Part shown: positions 1-11,643 of the stretch, one piece after another
Position numbering within the stretch: the first letter of the stretch is position 1
Layout of the letters: every line of letters starts with the position of its first letter
Origin: Zarea fungicola
Taxonomy: Eukaryota; Ascomycota; Sordariomycetes; Hypocreales; Cordycipitaceae
Assembly: GCA_900169235.1 (NCBI GenBank)
Contig: FWCC01000054.1
Location: 62,001 to 126,000 of the forward strand
Length of the DNA: 64,000 bases
Direction of reading: 5' to 3'
The notes under the pieces: model-generated
Told to the model about the DNA's origin: nothing
Database searches by the model: none
What the model saw: only the letters and a program-made list of their open reading frames with translations
Translations under genes and position numbers: made by a program

Positions 1-2
1 CC

Positions 3-1106
3 GTGACAAGTGATACCCCCCGCGCTGAGCGCGCAGACCTCCTCGACAGCTTTAAGCGCGGGGAATTCCCTGTTCTCATCAATTGCGGAGTCTTCACCGA
101 GGGGACGGACATACCAAACGTCGACTGCATCGTGCTGGCGCGGCCTACGCGGTCTCGCAACCTGCTCGTACAGATGATTGGCCGCGGGATGCGCCTGCAT
201 CCGGGCAAGAAGAACTGCCACATTCTCGACATGGTCTCCTCTCTCGACACGGGTATCGTCACAACCCCGACACTTTTTGGACTCGACCCCAACGAGCTCG
301 TCCAGGCGGCGTCGGTCGCGCAGATGCGTAAACTACAGCAGAAAAAGGTCGCCGAGGAGACGCGTGCCAGAGAAGCGTGGTCAAACGGTGATGGGCCTTC
401 CTTAGAGCCGCATGTGAACCCTTCGGCCGCTGTCACCTTTACCGATTACTCCTCCGTGCTGGACCTTATCGCCGATACTTCTGGTGAGCGACACATTCGC
501 GCCATTAGCCAATACGCATGGGTGCAAGTCGGCCCGGAGCGCTTCGTGCTATCGGCCCCGAGCGGCTCCTACATTCGCCTCGAGCGCCTCTCCGACCCAA
601 ACGCATCCGGGAGCAACAGCAATAATACCGGTCCGCCACCCATCGCTCCCTCTACACCGCAGCCGCCGACTCTCGCCGCGCCTTCGTACCGCGCCGTCGA
701 GATCCGCGTTTTGCCTCCCGGGAGCGGCTCCAAGTCTCCCTATGCCGCGCCGCGCGAGATTCTCACTGCCGCCACATTTAACGACGCTGTCCACGGTGCA
801 GACAGCTATGCTGCGCAAGCCTTCCCTCACAGCTTCATCCACCGCGCGCAGCCGTGGCGGCAACTCGCGCCAACGCAGGGCCAGCTCGACTACATCAACA
901 AGCTACGCGGGAGTAAAGGTGCAGTGCTTGGCCCCCGGGATTTAAACAAGGGAAAGGCGGCGGACATGATTACCAAGCTGAAGCATGGGGCACGGGGCCA
1001 GTTTGCCAAGATTGAGGCCGACCAGAGGCGGCGGGAGAAAAAGATGTCTGTGCATACTGAGCGATTTGACCGCGAGCAGGTGAGGGTTGGGCCGGTAATG
1101 AGTTAA
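3..1106 (+). CDS. IRC3-like DEAD/DEAH helicase, C-terminal part (5' truncated by window)
   Basis: The last 367 residues of a superfamily 2 helicase. The visible part holds the second RecA lobe: motif V region (FTEGTDIPNVDCI) and motif VI (QMIGRGMRLHPGK). This arrangement is typical of the Irc3/ComFA-like group, which in yeast is a mitochondrial DNA branch-migration helicase; the family call is by recognition. After about residue 130 the chain becomes Pro/Ser/Asn-rich (around residues 190-230) and ends in a basic Lys/Arg/Gln segment. There is no start codon in the window: the reading frame is open from the first bases, so motifs I-IV lie upstream. No intron is needed in the visible part. Downstream lies a decaying ankyrin-repeat remnant, not a partner gene. 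Confidence 0.85.
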   Translation: MTSDTPRAERADLLDSFKRGEFPVLINCGVFTEGTDIPNVDCIVLARPTRSRNLLVQMIGRGMRLHPGKKNCHILDMVSSLDTGIVTTPTLFGLDPNELVQAASVAQMRKLQQKKVAEETRAREAWSNGDGPSLEPHVNPSAAVTFTDYSSVLDLIADTSGERHIRAISQYAWVQVGPERFVLSAPSGSYIRLERLSDPNASGSNSNNTGPPPIAPSTPQPPTLAAPSYRAVEIRVLPPGSGSKSPYAAPREILTAATFNDAVHGADSYAAQAFPHSFIHRAQPWRQLAPTQGQLDYINKLRGSKGAVLGPRDLNKGKAADMITKLKHGARGQFAKIEADQRRREKKMSVHTERFDREQVRVGPVMS

Positions 1107-1505
1107 TTGCACAGTTTATTAAACAAACTTTCCCTCCTTGAAAGGTGCATAATAGGGCTTTTGGCTTGCGCTATGGCATAAAGGGAAGATGCCTTTTTTT
1201 GGGCGGAGAGGTATATGCCCTGTCCACTGTACCATATAGCATAGTAAATTATGAATACGCATTTGCCCCTCTGCAGTCATCAGTGCCTACCTGTCCCAGC
1301 TAAGTGGAGGGTCAGAGACCAAGGTTGCATATATCTTGTTACTACTTTGCCCCTCAGCTGGACAGTAACCTAGGACGCAGTCACTAGAAGCCATATGTAC
1401 ATGGCTTCTACCTAGAGTGACTGTCTAGCCAAACATCATGTATTTAAGCGAGGGGTATCATACCTCTAGATAGATCACTCATCAAGCACCTTTACCAGAG
1501 TTCTT
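1107..1505. other. Intergenic, no gene seen
   Basis: AT-rich spacer after the helicase stop codon. It holds the hairpin at 1378-1423 and no convincing reading frame. Confidence 0.6.
1378..1423. repeat. Imperfect inverted repeat (hairpin) in intergenic DNA
   Basis: The left arm CAGTCACTAGAAGCCAT and the right arm ATGGCTTCTACCTAGAGTGACTG are complementary apart from a 6-nt bulge on the right side, around a 6-nt loop. It lies between the helicase end and the ankyrin remnant. It could be a MITE end or a folded transcript terminator. I see no target-site duplication. Confidence 0.6.
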
Positions 1506-2204
1506 CTCCCAACTGCCGGTGCAGATGTGCACCTTTCCGAGGGCAAAAATTATCTGCGAAACGCACTACAGCTAGCCTGTGGTCAAGGAAGTGGGGAAAT
1601 TATTGACATGCTCTTTGCAGGGCTGAGGTCAACACGTCGATTGCTGCGCCAACAGGCACCTCTGCAAAAAGAGCTGGAACATATGCCTCGACTCGTAGAT
1701 CGACAGTCACTAGATACAATGGCAGAACTGCGCTCCAAGCAGCGGCCGAGTGTGGCTATTTGCAGGTGACTGAGAAATTACCAAAGCTCGGCGCCTGTAA
1801 ATGCAACGGCGTCGAAGATTGCTAGCCGCACTGCACTATAGGTGGCCACGAGGAACGGCAACACATCCCATTGTTAAGCTGATTCTGCAGAACGTGGCGG
1901 AATTAAATGCTTCTACCGCACGATACAGTAGTTTTACGGCGCTGCAGGCTGTCGGTTTTGGATGGTGATGTTGGCTTGGTTGCACTGTTTCTAGAACTGG
2001 GCCCAGATCCCTATGCCATTGGCGGCGGGTACGGCGATGTTGGCTCTTCATGCTGCGGCGCAATCGGGTGCTATTGAGATTGTAAAGACGCTCCTTGATA
2101 AAGGTGTTGGCATCAATGTGTGCTCTCCCAGGCGAGGCCAGACAGCATTGCAGAGCGCAGTAACTAGTTTCGGGCCACAATATCGTAGAAAGACTACTGC
2201 GTGA
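1506..2204 (+). pseudogene. Decayed ankyrin-repeat protein remnant
   Basis: Several ankyrin-like units can be read, but in different frames. The first is in the frame of base 1527 (NALQLACGQGSGEIIDMLF). The second is in the frame of base 1622 (NGRTALQAAAECGYLQVTEKL). The third is in the frame of base 1864 (HPIVKLILQ, then FTALQAV). The fourth is in the frame of base 2013 (LALHAAAQSGAIEIVKTLLDKG, then GQTALQSAV). Stops and frame changes separate them, so no single coding model fits. Ankyrin arrays are often found in large NACHT/HET-type proteins of filamentous fungi, but no effector domain is visible here. I read this as the eroded C-terminal repeat region of such a gene. Confidence 0.7.
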
Positions 2205-2459
2205 GTGAGGAGCTGTAGGTAAAGCTATAGATGGAATACGTTTATTTAGGTGAATTATATGAAAAGGGTGTTTTATAACTAAAATGATGCATATTGGCGA
2301 CCGAGCTAGAAAAGCAATGCGCACGTAGATGTAGAGTATGAGCCAGCGCTGGCTTCCTTATACAGTATACCCCGCTTAAGCCATTATTAGGCGACGAAGC
2401 GGCACCGCCAACTTGCAGCTGAGATCATTAATGATCAAGAATAAAAAGAGTCGAATAAA

Positions 2460-3479
2460 ATGGCGCAACCATCAATTGGCGCCCAGGCGTCTCGCTTGGC
2501 TAAAGACTTTACGCTAAATGGTGCCTCCCGCACACGCATGCCCAAGCTGGTCTATGGTACGGCCTGGAAGAAGGACGCGACGGCCAATCTGGTGTATATG
2601 GCACTCAAGGCTGGATTTCGGGGCATCGATACAGCAGCACAGCCTAAACACTACCATGAGCAAGGTGTTGCCCTTGGGTTTAAGCAAGCGTTGACGGAGG
2701 GCATCGTCAGGCGAGAGGAAGTCTTTGTCAGTAACGACGCTCTAGACCTTGGGCCATCAGGGCCTTGGGATGTGTGGCATTTACACAAATCATCTAACAT
2801 GCACTGTATTCTGCAGATTCAAACAAAATTTACACCGCCGGCGGGGCAGAATGAAAATGCGCCATACGACTTTAACGCGCCGCTCGAGGACAAGGTGCAC
2901 CAGTCGGTGCTATCTTCGCTGCATAACTTTACCATCCAAGGTCAAGAGACGTATCTCGACAGCGTGGTTATCCACTCTCCAATGGCTTCCATGAGCGAAA
3001 CTATGAAGGTCTGGAAGACACTGGAGACGTACCACCCGCACAAGATTCGCAACCTGGGCATCTCCAACGCGACGCTCAGCATCGTCGAGGCGCTATACGC
3101 GTCCGCCACCATCAAGCCGTCGGTCGTGCAGAATCGGTTCTACGCGGACACAGACTACGAAGTGCACTTGCGTGCGTTTTGCCAGGAGCATGGTATCAAG
3201 TTCCAGTCGTTTTGGACCATTGGTGCAAACCCGCGTCTGATGAGGAGCGCGCCAGTCCTGCACGTGGCCCAGGCGGCCGGCGTTGGCGCAGTGTCGGCGT
3301 ACTATGCACTGGTTATGGGGTTGGAAGGAGTTACCATTCTGGATGGTACTACAAGCCAGGTACATATGAAGGAAGACCTCGAGGGGCTTGAGCGTGTTGG
3401 TGTCTGGGCCGAGGGCGACGGTGAAGCAGCGTGGACAGAGGCGCTTGAAGAGTTTAAGCAACTTATCGGCGAGCCATGA
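2460..3479 (+). CDS. Aldo/keto reductase
   Basis: An NAD(P)H-dependent oxidoreductase of the aldo/keto reductase fold. Family landmarks are GFRGIDTAAQ (catalytic Asp strand) with a nearby HYHEQG (Tyr), QTKFTPP (catalytic Lys), VIHSP (catalytic His) and RNLGISNA. The frame is open throughout (339 codons), but residues from about 90 to 119 do not fit the family. They are bounded by GTCAGT at 2727 and CTGCAG at 2811-2816, with CTAAC at about 2794. I therefore model exons 2460-2726 and 2817-3479 (309 aa), which restores VF-IQTKFTPP. The substrate cannot be told from sequence. The gene is convergent with DYS1, with 139 bases between stop codons. Confidence 0.85.
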   Translation: MAQPSIGAQASRLAKDFTLNGASRTRMPKLVYGTAWKKDATANLVYMALKAGFRGIDTAAQPKHYHEQGVALGFKQALTEGIVRREEVFVSNDALDLGPSGPWDVWHLHKSSNMHCILQIQTKFTPPAGQNENAPYDFNAPLEDKVHQSVLSSLHNFTIQGQETYLDSVVIHSPMASMSETMKVWKTLETYHPHKIRNLGISNATLSIVEALYASATIKPSVVQNRFYADTDYEVHLRAFCQEHGIKFQSFWTIGANPRLMRSAPVLHVAQAAGVGAVSAYYALVMGLEGVTILDGTTSQVHMKEDLEGLERVGVWAEGDGEAAWTEALEEFKQLIGEP

Positions 3480-3618
3480 GTAGATATCATTGACAAACGG
3501 GAAGTATATATTCTTTACTCTACTAATCTAATCTTTTCTTCTTTTGTGATGCTATGTTTTATCATAATTTCAACGCTTTTGTATATTCCTAGAGTCATGA
3601 ATGGCATCGTCCTTCTTG

Positions 3619-4831
3619 TTATATCTCTTTGGCAAAAGTGTTTGCAACGATGAAAGGGAAGCAGGCCGTTGCCTCCATGTAAACCTAAAGTGGCGATTGA
3701 TGTCAGTTTCAAAAAGACAAAAAATACTATAGCCGAACCATAAAAATCATCTTACCTTAACACTATCTGCGCCAACCTTTATTTTACCCCATGACACCGC
3801 CTCATCTGGCCTGGCACCTGCATCACTGCCGTCAAATTCCTGACCAGTGTTGATGTACACAGCAGACTCTGCGCCGTTACGCATAAGACACGCGTTGGCT
3901 ATGTGATGTTTAACGACACCGCCGCCCAGGATAATCATGCCAGCACGCTTAGCACGCACCGAAAGGGTGTTAATCCTGCGAATGTCTTGGACAATGTCGA
4001 CCTTGAGCTGCAGCGGTGACGCTTTGAAAGTGTGAAAGTAGAGCATGTCTCCGAGGCTGCCGTCGGTCAATGCTGGGCAGAAGACGGGAATATCGTTTTT
4101 ATAGGCCCAGTAGTAGACGGAGCGCTCGTCATTGATTTCCTTGCCCAGGCGATGGATGATCTTGGACGGCGTCCAATTGACCTCATCGTCAGTGCCTTTG
4201 CTCGCCTCTTGCTCTTCCAGCATCTTGTCAAATATGGGTACTACCCAGTCCTCAAAGGCGCAGTAGTTGGCGTTCGGAACGAGGAGGTTACCGATGCGAT
4301 TCAGGCCCTTCTTGCGCAGCTCGGCGCCATCAGCGCTGAAGGATCCCAGATAGGTCTCACCCAGACACTTGATGAAGTCCTCCTCGATACCACCAGCGGT
4401 GGTGACAATAGCAGAGACGTGCTTGTGTTCGACAAGCCAGCGAAGCACACCGCGAAGTCCGGATGATATCAGGTTAGAGGTGTATCCTAGAAAGATGGTG
4501 GTCTTGTCGCCAGATTCCGGATCTCTCCATGCTTGCTGAGGGGCACATGTTAGTCTCTAGTTTGATTTGAGGTCGATTTATCAAGATCTTCTCTCGCTTC
4601 TTAATTGTGTTTAGTTTCACGTACCATTTCATTTATGATTCTAATGGCCTCGCTCATGGCTGACGCTTGGAAGCCCATGTGCCGCATACCCATGAAGAGG
4701 TCGTGTGCTGTGATGGGGCCTTTGAGCTTGTTAAAGTCTAGCTCCTCAACTTTTTGGGCATCGGCAGGCATCTCTTCTGATTTGACGAGAACTGCGTTTT
4801 TGGCGCCCAAAGGCGCAGACTGTTCGGCCAT
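3619..4831 (-). CDS. dys1: Deoxyhypusine synthase
   Basis: Transfers the aminobutyl group of spermidine to one lysine of eIF5A, the first step of hypusine formation, in the cytosol. Exons on the minus strand are 4831-4625, 4535-3756 and 3684-3619, giving 350 aa; donors are GTACGT and GTAAGA, acceptors CTCAG and TTTAG. Landmarks are [10 protein letters not shown] and GFQAS near the N-terminus, [15 protein letters not shown], and the catalytic-lysine motif AVSWGKI (lysine near residue 320). The short last exon encodes [17 protein letters not shown], the usual C-terminus. Length matches the family. The start codon faces a divergent promoter shared with the SNT1-like gene. Confidence 0.95.
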
Positions 4832-5793
4832 GATGGAGAAGGTATGCCGTTTGCGCAGTGTTTTACATGTTGCTATACTAGTACTTGGAGACTCTGGCGA
4901 ATATAATTTTCTTGCGGTACCTTTGCTACCCCACTATGGTTCGTTTTCTCACCAGTCTTTTCAGCAGGCTTCCCAGGCTAGAGTGTACCTAAGGTATGTA
5001 CCACCAGTTTGTACCTAGGTAGTTACCTTAGTACCTGCCAGCTGGGTTGGCACTGGTAGGTACCTAGGTAGCTAGCTGCAGCTGCTGGCAGCTTGCGGAA
5101 AATTGACAAAAATCTGCTGTGAAAAATAGGGTCCTCGGCCAGGTCGCACCAGACGCCAACCGAGTCCGGACTAGCGCTATTCGATGCCCTGCCGAAGCCT
5201 CTGGCCTGGGTGTGTCTCGGCGCTGCAAATTCGGGCCTAGCGGTAGACGGAGATGTAATAGCGGTTCCTTAGTGGCTGGCCGCCGCTAATAGGGCGTTTC
5301 TTTTTTGGTGGCGGCCTGCAGAGCTGGGAAGAGTTCTGGGGCGCGCGACATGGCACGATGGCTGGTGCGCTGCACTGTATTTTGATGGCCCCCCCGGGGG
5401 TGGAACCTTGAATATCCTTTAATCCCTTCATCCATCTTTGCTGTCACAACAGCCACACTCTACAGACGGACAAATATCATCTTTTACCAGAGACGTGCGT
5501 CGCGCCCCTTTGCCATATATCGGGTGTTTGTATCTCGGGCTGTCACTTTTACTTTTGTACGCCTTGGACGCCATCTCCAGGTTGACGCCCGTCGTCTGTG
5601 TCTGCCTTGTACGCATCTCGACAAATCCGTGCGATCTGATCGCCAGGAGACCACGAACCGTCTTCACATTTCCGTAACGACTGCCGTGCCACAGCTACTT
5701 TTTACGCGCCATCCTCGCCAACTCTTTATTCTTGTATGAATGGGACGGAAATTTTATTGCGCGACTTAGCGAGGCAGTGGCCTGCTCTTGAGC
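4832..5793. promoter_or_regulatory. Divergent promoter of DYS1 and the SNT1-like gene, with CCTAGGTA palindromes
   Basis: About 960 bases between divergent starts. Positions 4985-5085 are dense in overlapping palindromic units of the type GTACCTAGGTAG, TACCTAAGGTA and TACCTTAGTACC, followed by CAGCTGCTGGCAGC. A similar cluster occurs at 37845-37920, in the other divergent promoter. The part from about 5400 is likely 5' UTR of the SNT1-like gene. No factor is assigned to the motif. Confidence 0.55.
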
Positions 5794-8700
5794 ATGTACG
5801 CTTGAACCTTCCCGCTCCTCCCCCTTCCTGCTTGGCGCGGCTCCATCGTGACCGACGCCGCAAAGTCATGTCCCTCCATCTCCTCCACAACCTAGCCGCC
5901 TTTTTTTGTCGTTCTTGTACTGACAGTCTCCCTTTAGGGCCTCTAGATATTCTCGATATGATCCGGATAGGCGGTCTCGCTCTCCAAGAGACCGCTCGCC
6001 GGATCGCTTCGACCGTGGGCCACCGTATGACCAAGATAGACGCCGCTCATCAGCCGAATCAAGAGGAAACCCCGGAGGCTTCCCCTCCAACCGCGAGAGC
6101 TTTGGTGACCCTATGAGGCGAGACCCTCCCAGGGGACCCAAGGCCCTCATCGACATACCCAATGGGCCGATGCGCGGTGGCTTCGGAGACTTTCGCGGGG
6201 GTCGAGGTCGCGGCCGAGGTCGTCCCTGGCCCAACCGTGATGATAGTAGAGAGCGCGGTAGAGACAGAGACATTGATTTTCGCGACCGCTATCGCGATGA
6301 CCGCAGCCGTGAGCGAGATCGCGACCGGGATAGAGATTGGCGCGACAGGGATTTCGGTCGAAGGCGTTCTCCCATTGGACGACCAAGATCGCCCAACCGA
6401 GACTTTCGCGATCGCGATCGCGATGCACCACCACCCGTAGATGTCGAAAGGCCCCGTCGCAACTCTCGTGACGGAGGACCCCCTTCCGCAGGATCGAGCG
6501 CGTCTGACCCGCCGTTCGGCGGACCTCCATTTACTCGCGGAGGCGGCTTCATGATGAGAGGGCGTGGAAGAGGGGGAAGAGGCGATTGGGGTCCAGATCG
6601 AAGTAGGGGACGCACTCCATACGACGAACGGAATAATGATCGTTATCCTAGAAGTCGGTCCCAGGAGGGCCGCTGGGGCAGGGAGCGTGATGAGCGAGAT
6701 AATAGAGGAGATAGGTACCCCGAAGATGCCCGCAGGGATATCCGTGATGATCGTGATAGGCTCGATCGAGACCACCTCCGTGGCAAGCCGGATGTCCGTA
6801 CGCCCAATCCTGCAGAATCAGCACCACAGTCTCGCGAAGTTTCACCTCCTCCTGTTGCACCGTCTGCCCCGGCCTTCGGCTCTGTCCTCAACAGAGGGTC
6901 TATATCCATTGACGGAACAGGGAAACCACCATCTATGCCGCGAGCACATAGTGACCGACCGCCATCTTCAGGCCACTTGGGAGACTATCACGTCTCACGT
7001 CAAACCGGACCTGCCAGTCCATCGATGAGTGCGCGCGCCCCACCGCAAGGGCCGCGACACTTCGGCAGAAGAATCCCCGACTCTCCAAAGGCCATGCGAT
7101 CGCAAACTTTTTCTTACGCACACGATTACCTGGAGCAACGACGGCCTCGTAGTAGCGGGGCAAACTCTGACTTTCTAGCGAGTACAGATAACCGATCACG
7201 GTCAAATTACAGCGCAGAGCCTGGCGAGATTGTCAAGGGTGACAATGAAGCTGTGGACTCTAAGCAGGCCATCACCGATCTTGACGAAGGGGAACTTCCT
7301 CCCGATGAGGAGGAGCATACCGTTCAAAGGACACGGATCAGAACTGTCCCAGTCAAAGATACTCGACGACGGAAACGGCCAGGGATCAGCGTCGTACGAT
7401 TTGCTCTTCCACCCAAGGCCTCCAAAGACGATGGCTCGGAGTCAGATGATGATGAAGACATGGCAGACTACTTCGATCTGGAAATCAGCAAGACGGAATC
7501 GGAGCTGAGCAAGCTCCAGAAACCTCACCTGCCTCTGGAAGTTCTTTCGCGCTTTGCCTCACTTTCGCACGGATCTATGGTCAAGATATTAAATGATGGC
7601 GAGGGCTTGGTGGATATGTTGGGCAACCCGACAGAGACCAATACGATGGAAGCCATTAAGGAAGAAGAGCAGCCTCCCATGCCAAGCCAGGAAACGACGG
7701 AAACAATTGAGCCAATCCCGAAACCAGACGAACCCAAGCCGGCCGTCGTCGATGCTCCTGAGATTCCAGAAGTAGCTGCCCAGATCGCAGAGGAACCCTC
7801 GCCAACCGTTCCCGAAATCCCAGAGCCCGAGAGTAAAGAGGAGGAACAACCGGCTTTGGAAGTCGAGCCGGAGCTACCAGCAACGGGAGCTTCAGCAGCC
7901 CCCGAAGGAGACCAGGTCGCCGATGAGGATGAACCAAGACCCGAGATAAACGGCACATCCCATGGCGAAGCCTCAGAACCCGAGCCTGTCACAACTGTTG
8001 AATCTACAGTGCCAATGGAAATCACCGAAACGGGGTCGAAAGTGCCAACTACTCCTTCTCAAATCGAAGACGACGAGACGGAATCTGAAGACGATACGTA
8101 TATGGACGTTGATGCTATTCGGCAATACATGGCCACCCCACCGCCAGACAGTCTACCAAATTTTGCTATGCAAGCGTGGGATAAGGACACTGACTTCTTG
8201 GCCAGCCTTGAGGCGGATCCCATAATTGATAACTATGTAGCGCAGCACATGAGCAAAGTTCATCTGGATAAAGACCACGAACAAAACGAACAACGGCATG
8301 TTTACGCAGAGAACTACATAGGCTACCTCAACTTTACGACTTCGAGTGATCCTGTTGCTGTCAAGAGCAGAGACAAGTTCTCCGTAACGGTACCGGTTCC
8401 CGAACCTGTCATGGACGCCACCCCAGAACCAAAGCCGGAGGGTCGTACTTCTGGTCGCCGCTTTGCGTCTGAACGTGACCTCGAGCGAGTTTTGCAAGCA
8501 TCTATGCGCGAGGATGAAGAACGAAAGGAGAGAGAGCTTCGCATACAAAAGGAGAAATATCGTAGTGAGAAGGAGGCTGATATCCCGACCATGTACTGGA
8601 ACTCAGAAGACCGCCAAACGAATCAATACTGGGACCACAGCGGCTATGTGCCGCAGAACAGACTGGTGTCTGCCTGGCAGGTACTTGCCCCAGTTAACAA

Positions 8701-11643
8701 CTTCACTGAGGAGGAGTCGGAACTCTTTGAGAAGTGCTACCTCGAGTTCCCGAAGCAGTGGGGGAGGATTGCCGAGGCCATTCCCAACCGTGACTTTGGT
8801 GCCTGCATTCAATATTACTATCTCATGAAAAAAGATCTTAATCTCAAAGAAAAGCTGAAGAAACAACCAAAGAGACGCAAGAAGGGCCGAGGCAAGCAGC
8901 GGTCCAGTGCTCTCATGTCAGAGCTTGGTAATGCGGATCCCGAGACGGAGGACAATCAGGAGACGGGAGAGAATGGCGAGAGGCGCCGCCCAAGACGTGC
9001 TGCTGCGCCTACTTGGGGGTTTGAGCTGCCTCCCATCGATCCAGATACCTCGACGCCAGCTTCCACCCCTGGTCGTCGTGTACGAGGTGAACAGGGTGAT
9101 AAGACTGATGGCAGGAGAAGGGGCAGAAAGTCGGCCAAGGACAAGGAGAAAGAGGCCAAGGAGAAGAAGGCAAACCAATCCCTGTCCGCAGCTTCAACAC
9201 CTGGTGCGACCAAAGGCAGGCCACGGTCATCTTCGCGAATGCCCGAGGGACCAGCGGCAATGCTGCCCAACGATGCTCATCCTGCTGTACCAAATTTTGA
9301 ACAGGCTATTCCCTCTGGCATCCAGCCACCTTTCTCTGTTCACTCGCAGCCGATGAGTGGCATTGAACGACAGTCTACGCCTGTCGCTCCTCCTCCTATT
9401 CCTGAGGTGTTGACTGCGCCATCTCTGAGACCTGAGCCGCCGCAGCCGCCGCAGCCAGCTATGGCGACGTTTAATCTTTCGCAGGCTAACCAGGATCGGA
9501 AAGGAGCGACTCAGGCATCTAGTTATTGGAGTGTGTCGGAGTCTACTGATTTTCCACTGCTGTTGGCGGCGTTTGGGTCTGACTGGACAGCAATTGCCAA
9601 CCACATGGGCTCCAAAACAGCCGTCATGGTAAGCTACAATCACGAGACATCATGAGCTTTCTGAAACTAATTCAACTATGTTAGGTAAAAAACTATTTCG
9701 TTCGTCAGAAGGATCAGTTCAAGCCCGAACTGGAAGAAATTGTTCAAGAGGCGGATGCAAAGCGGATGCGCGGTGAGAAGCGTCCTGAGCCTCCAATGCC
9801 GACAACAGGTGGCCGTGGAAGAAGATATGATCTTCTACCATCCGCATCAGGGCGTCCTGTTCCGTTTGGAGTTCCGCCGGGAATGGAGATGCATAACGAA
9901 GTGCCGCCAGCAGTCAAGCAGGATGTTGGACACCCAGGTCGTGCACCTAGTTACCCCGCCTACACCATCCCCATCGCAAAGGCCCCTGCCCAGAGCCTTG
10001 GGCAACCAGCGGGACCACCCGTTGGGGCCCAAGCTGGGCCGCCGCCGGTCAGCCAAGCAATGTCTCCCAACTCCCGCGTGGGCCGTGGGCCTCCTGCCTT
10101 TGGCTTTCCTGATCGCGGGCCACTGGCACCGAAAGTGTCTGGAATTGGTAGCCCTGACGTCCGAGATCAGCGTGCTTTGCACGAGCGCCAGAAGATAGAC
10201 ATATCGCTACGCGACCCACACATTCGCGAGAGGGAGCGAGAGAGGGATCTTTCCCGACAGCCGATGAGAGTCAAGCAGGAAGATATGCCTTCTCAGCATG
10301 GTGGCTACGAATCATTCGGCCATCGTCAGCAATCCAGTCTCGGAGGACAAATCAGACCGGAGCCAATGTCTCTTGGACGCCCAGCAACGACCGAACCTCC
10401 ACGCAACTATGCCCAGGTCCAGCACCACGGCCGAGGTCTACTTGGAGAAACCGGTCCAGGCCAATCGCCGCCTATGGCACGGCCACTGTCTACTATGGGC
10501 TCGCGGCCGCCATCTGGGGAGCATTACCCTCCCCACGCTCCGCCTCCGCAGTCAAGCACACCCGGTCCAGTTGGTGGTGGCCTCGCAAAGCCCTCCGAGC
10601 CACGTAAGACGTCAAGCATCATGTCTTTGCTCAATGACGACCCCCCTCCGGCGCCGAAACGAGTCAATGAGGTAGCATCCCGACCTGTCGCGACGCCGCC
10701 TCCACAGTCCATGTCACGGCCGCCGCCTGCTCAGCAGCCACCTCCTCCGCTGCGACGTGAACAAGACGCCCAATATCATCCGTATGGACGCGGTGCTCCG
10801 CCAGCGGCAACACCATCAGGCATGCCATCACTGAAGCCTACTCAGCCTCCGCCAATGTCGGGATCGCGAATGGCCATGGATACCCAGCCAGATCGTGATT
10901 ACTATCGGTCACACGCATATCCGGCTGTGAGCCAAACCACGGCGACGAATTCACCCCCGACAGCACCACACAGATATGCTGCTCCCCCAGCACAACAGGG
11001 ATACCAGCCCCAGCCCGGCTATCCAGCTCAGTACGGGTCTGCTCCGCCTCCACATGCCGCATCGCCGCCACCGACCCAATATGCCAGCCATGCAGCGCCA
11101 AGAGCGAGAGATCCAGGACCACCGCCACCGCAAAACATGCGAGAACCGGCTTGGCCTGCTCATCAGCAACCTCCCGGCAACAATTGGCAACAGGCCCCAG
11201 CGCCGAAGACGACTCAAGGACCGCCACCGCAATCATGGTCCCCAGCGCCGCAGCAGTCGCACCAACATGCTGTGAGAGACGAGCGAGCGTACAGCTCGCA
11301 ACCGATGCAGAGCCGCTACGCACCACCGCCGTCAACATCACGGCCGCCGGATCCAGGTCCGCCACCACCTGCAGGCTACAACCGATACTCATCTACCCCA
11401 GTACCCCGCGATCCGAGAGAAATGCCTGGTCGCAGCTACACTCCCGTTGCATACGATACGAGAGGGCCAGTGCCACCGCAACAGCAGCAGCAGCAGCAGC
11501 AGCAGCCGCCACCTGGCCCAGGATATCCAGCACCAGACCCGCGAGATGCGCAGATGCGCGATGGAAGGGATCCACGGGATATGATGCAAAGAGGACTGCG
11601 ACCTCAGGAGTATGATCGACGCCAGGACAGATATGGACGGTAG
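5794..11643 (+). CDS. SANT/Myb-domain corepressor, Snt1/NCoR-SMRT type
   Basis: A very large nuclear protein (about 1883 aa as modelled). The N-terminus is rich in Arg/Ser/Asp/Gly (RS and RGG-like). The middle is acidic. A first SANT domain lies near residues 921-968 (FTEEESELFEKCYLEFPKQW) and a second near 1196-1250 (SDWTAIANHMGSKTAVM continuing as VKNYFVRQKDQ). The tail is Pro/Gln-rich with about nine Gln. Paired SANT domains are typical of Snt1 in the Set3 histone deacetylase complex; I infer that role. Exons are 5794-5795, 5938-9628 and 9685-11643. The frame is closed by TGA at 5921, and the RS-rich sequence begins right after CTGACAGTCTCCCTTTAG. Joining AT|GTACGC to this acceptor creates ATG-GCC, a start codon split by an intron. 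A fallback start is 6113. Confidence 0.8.
11478..11505 (+). repeat. CAG/CAA trinucleotide tract (polyglutamine)
   Basis: A run of CAG codons begun by CAA encodes about nine glutamines in the proline-rich tail of the SNT1-like protein. Confidence 0.9.
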
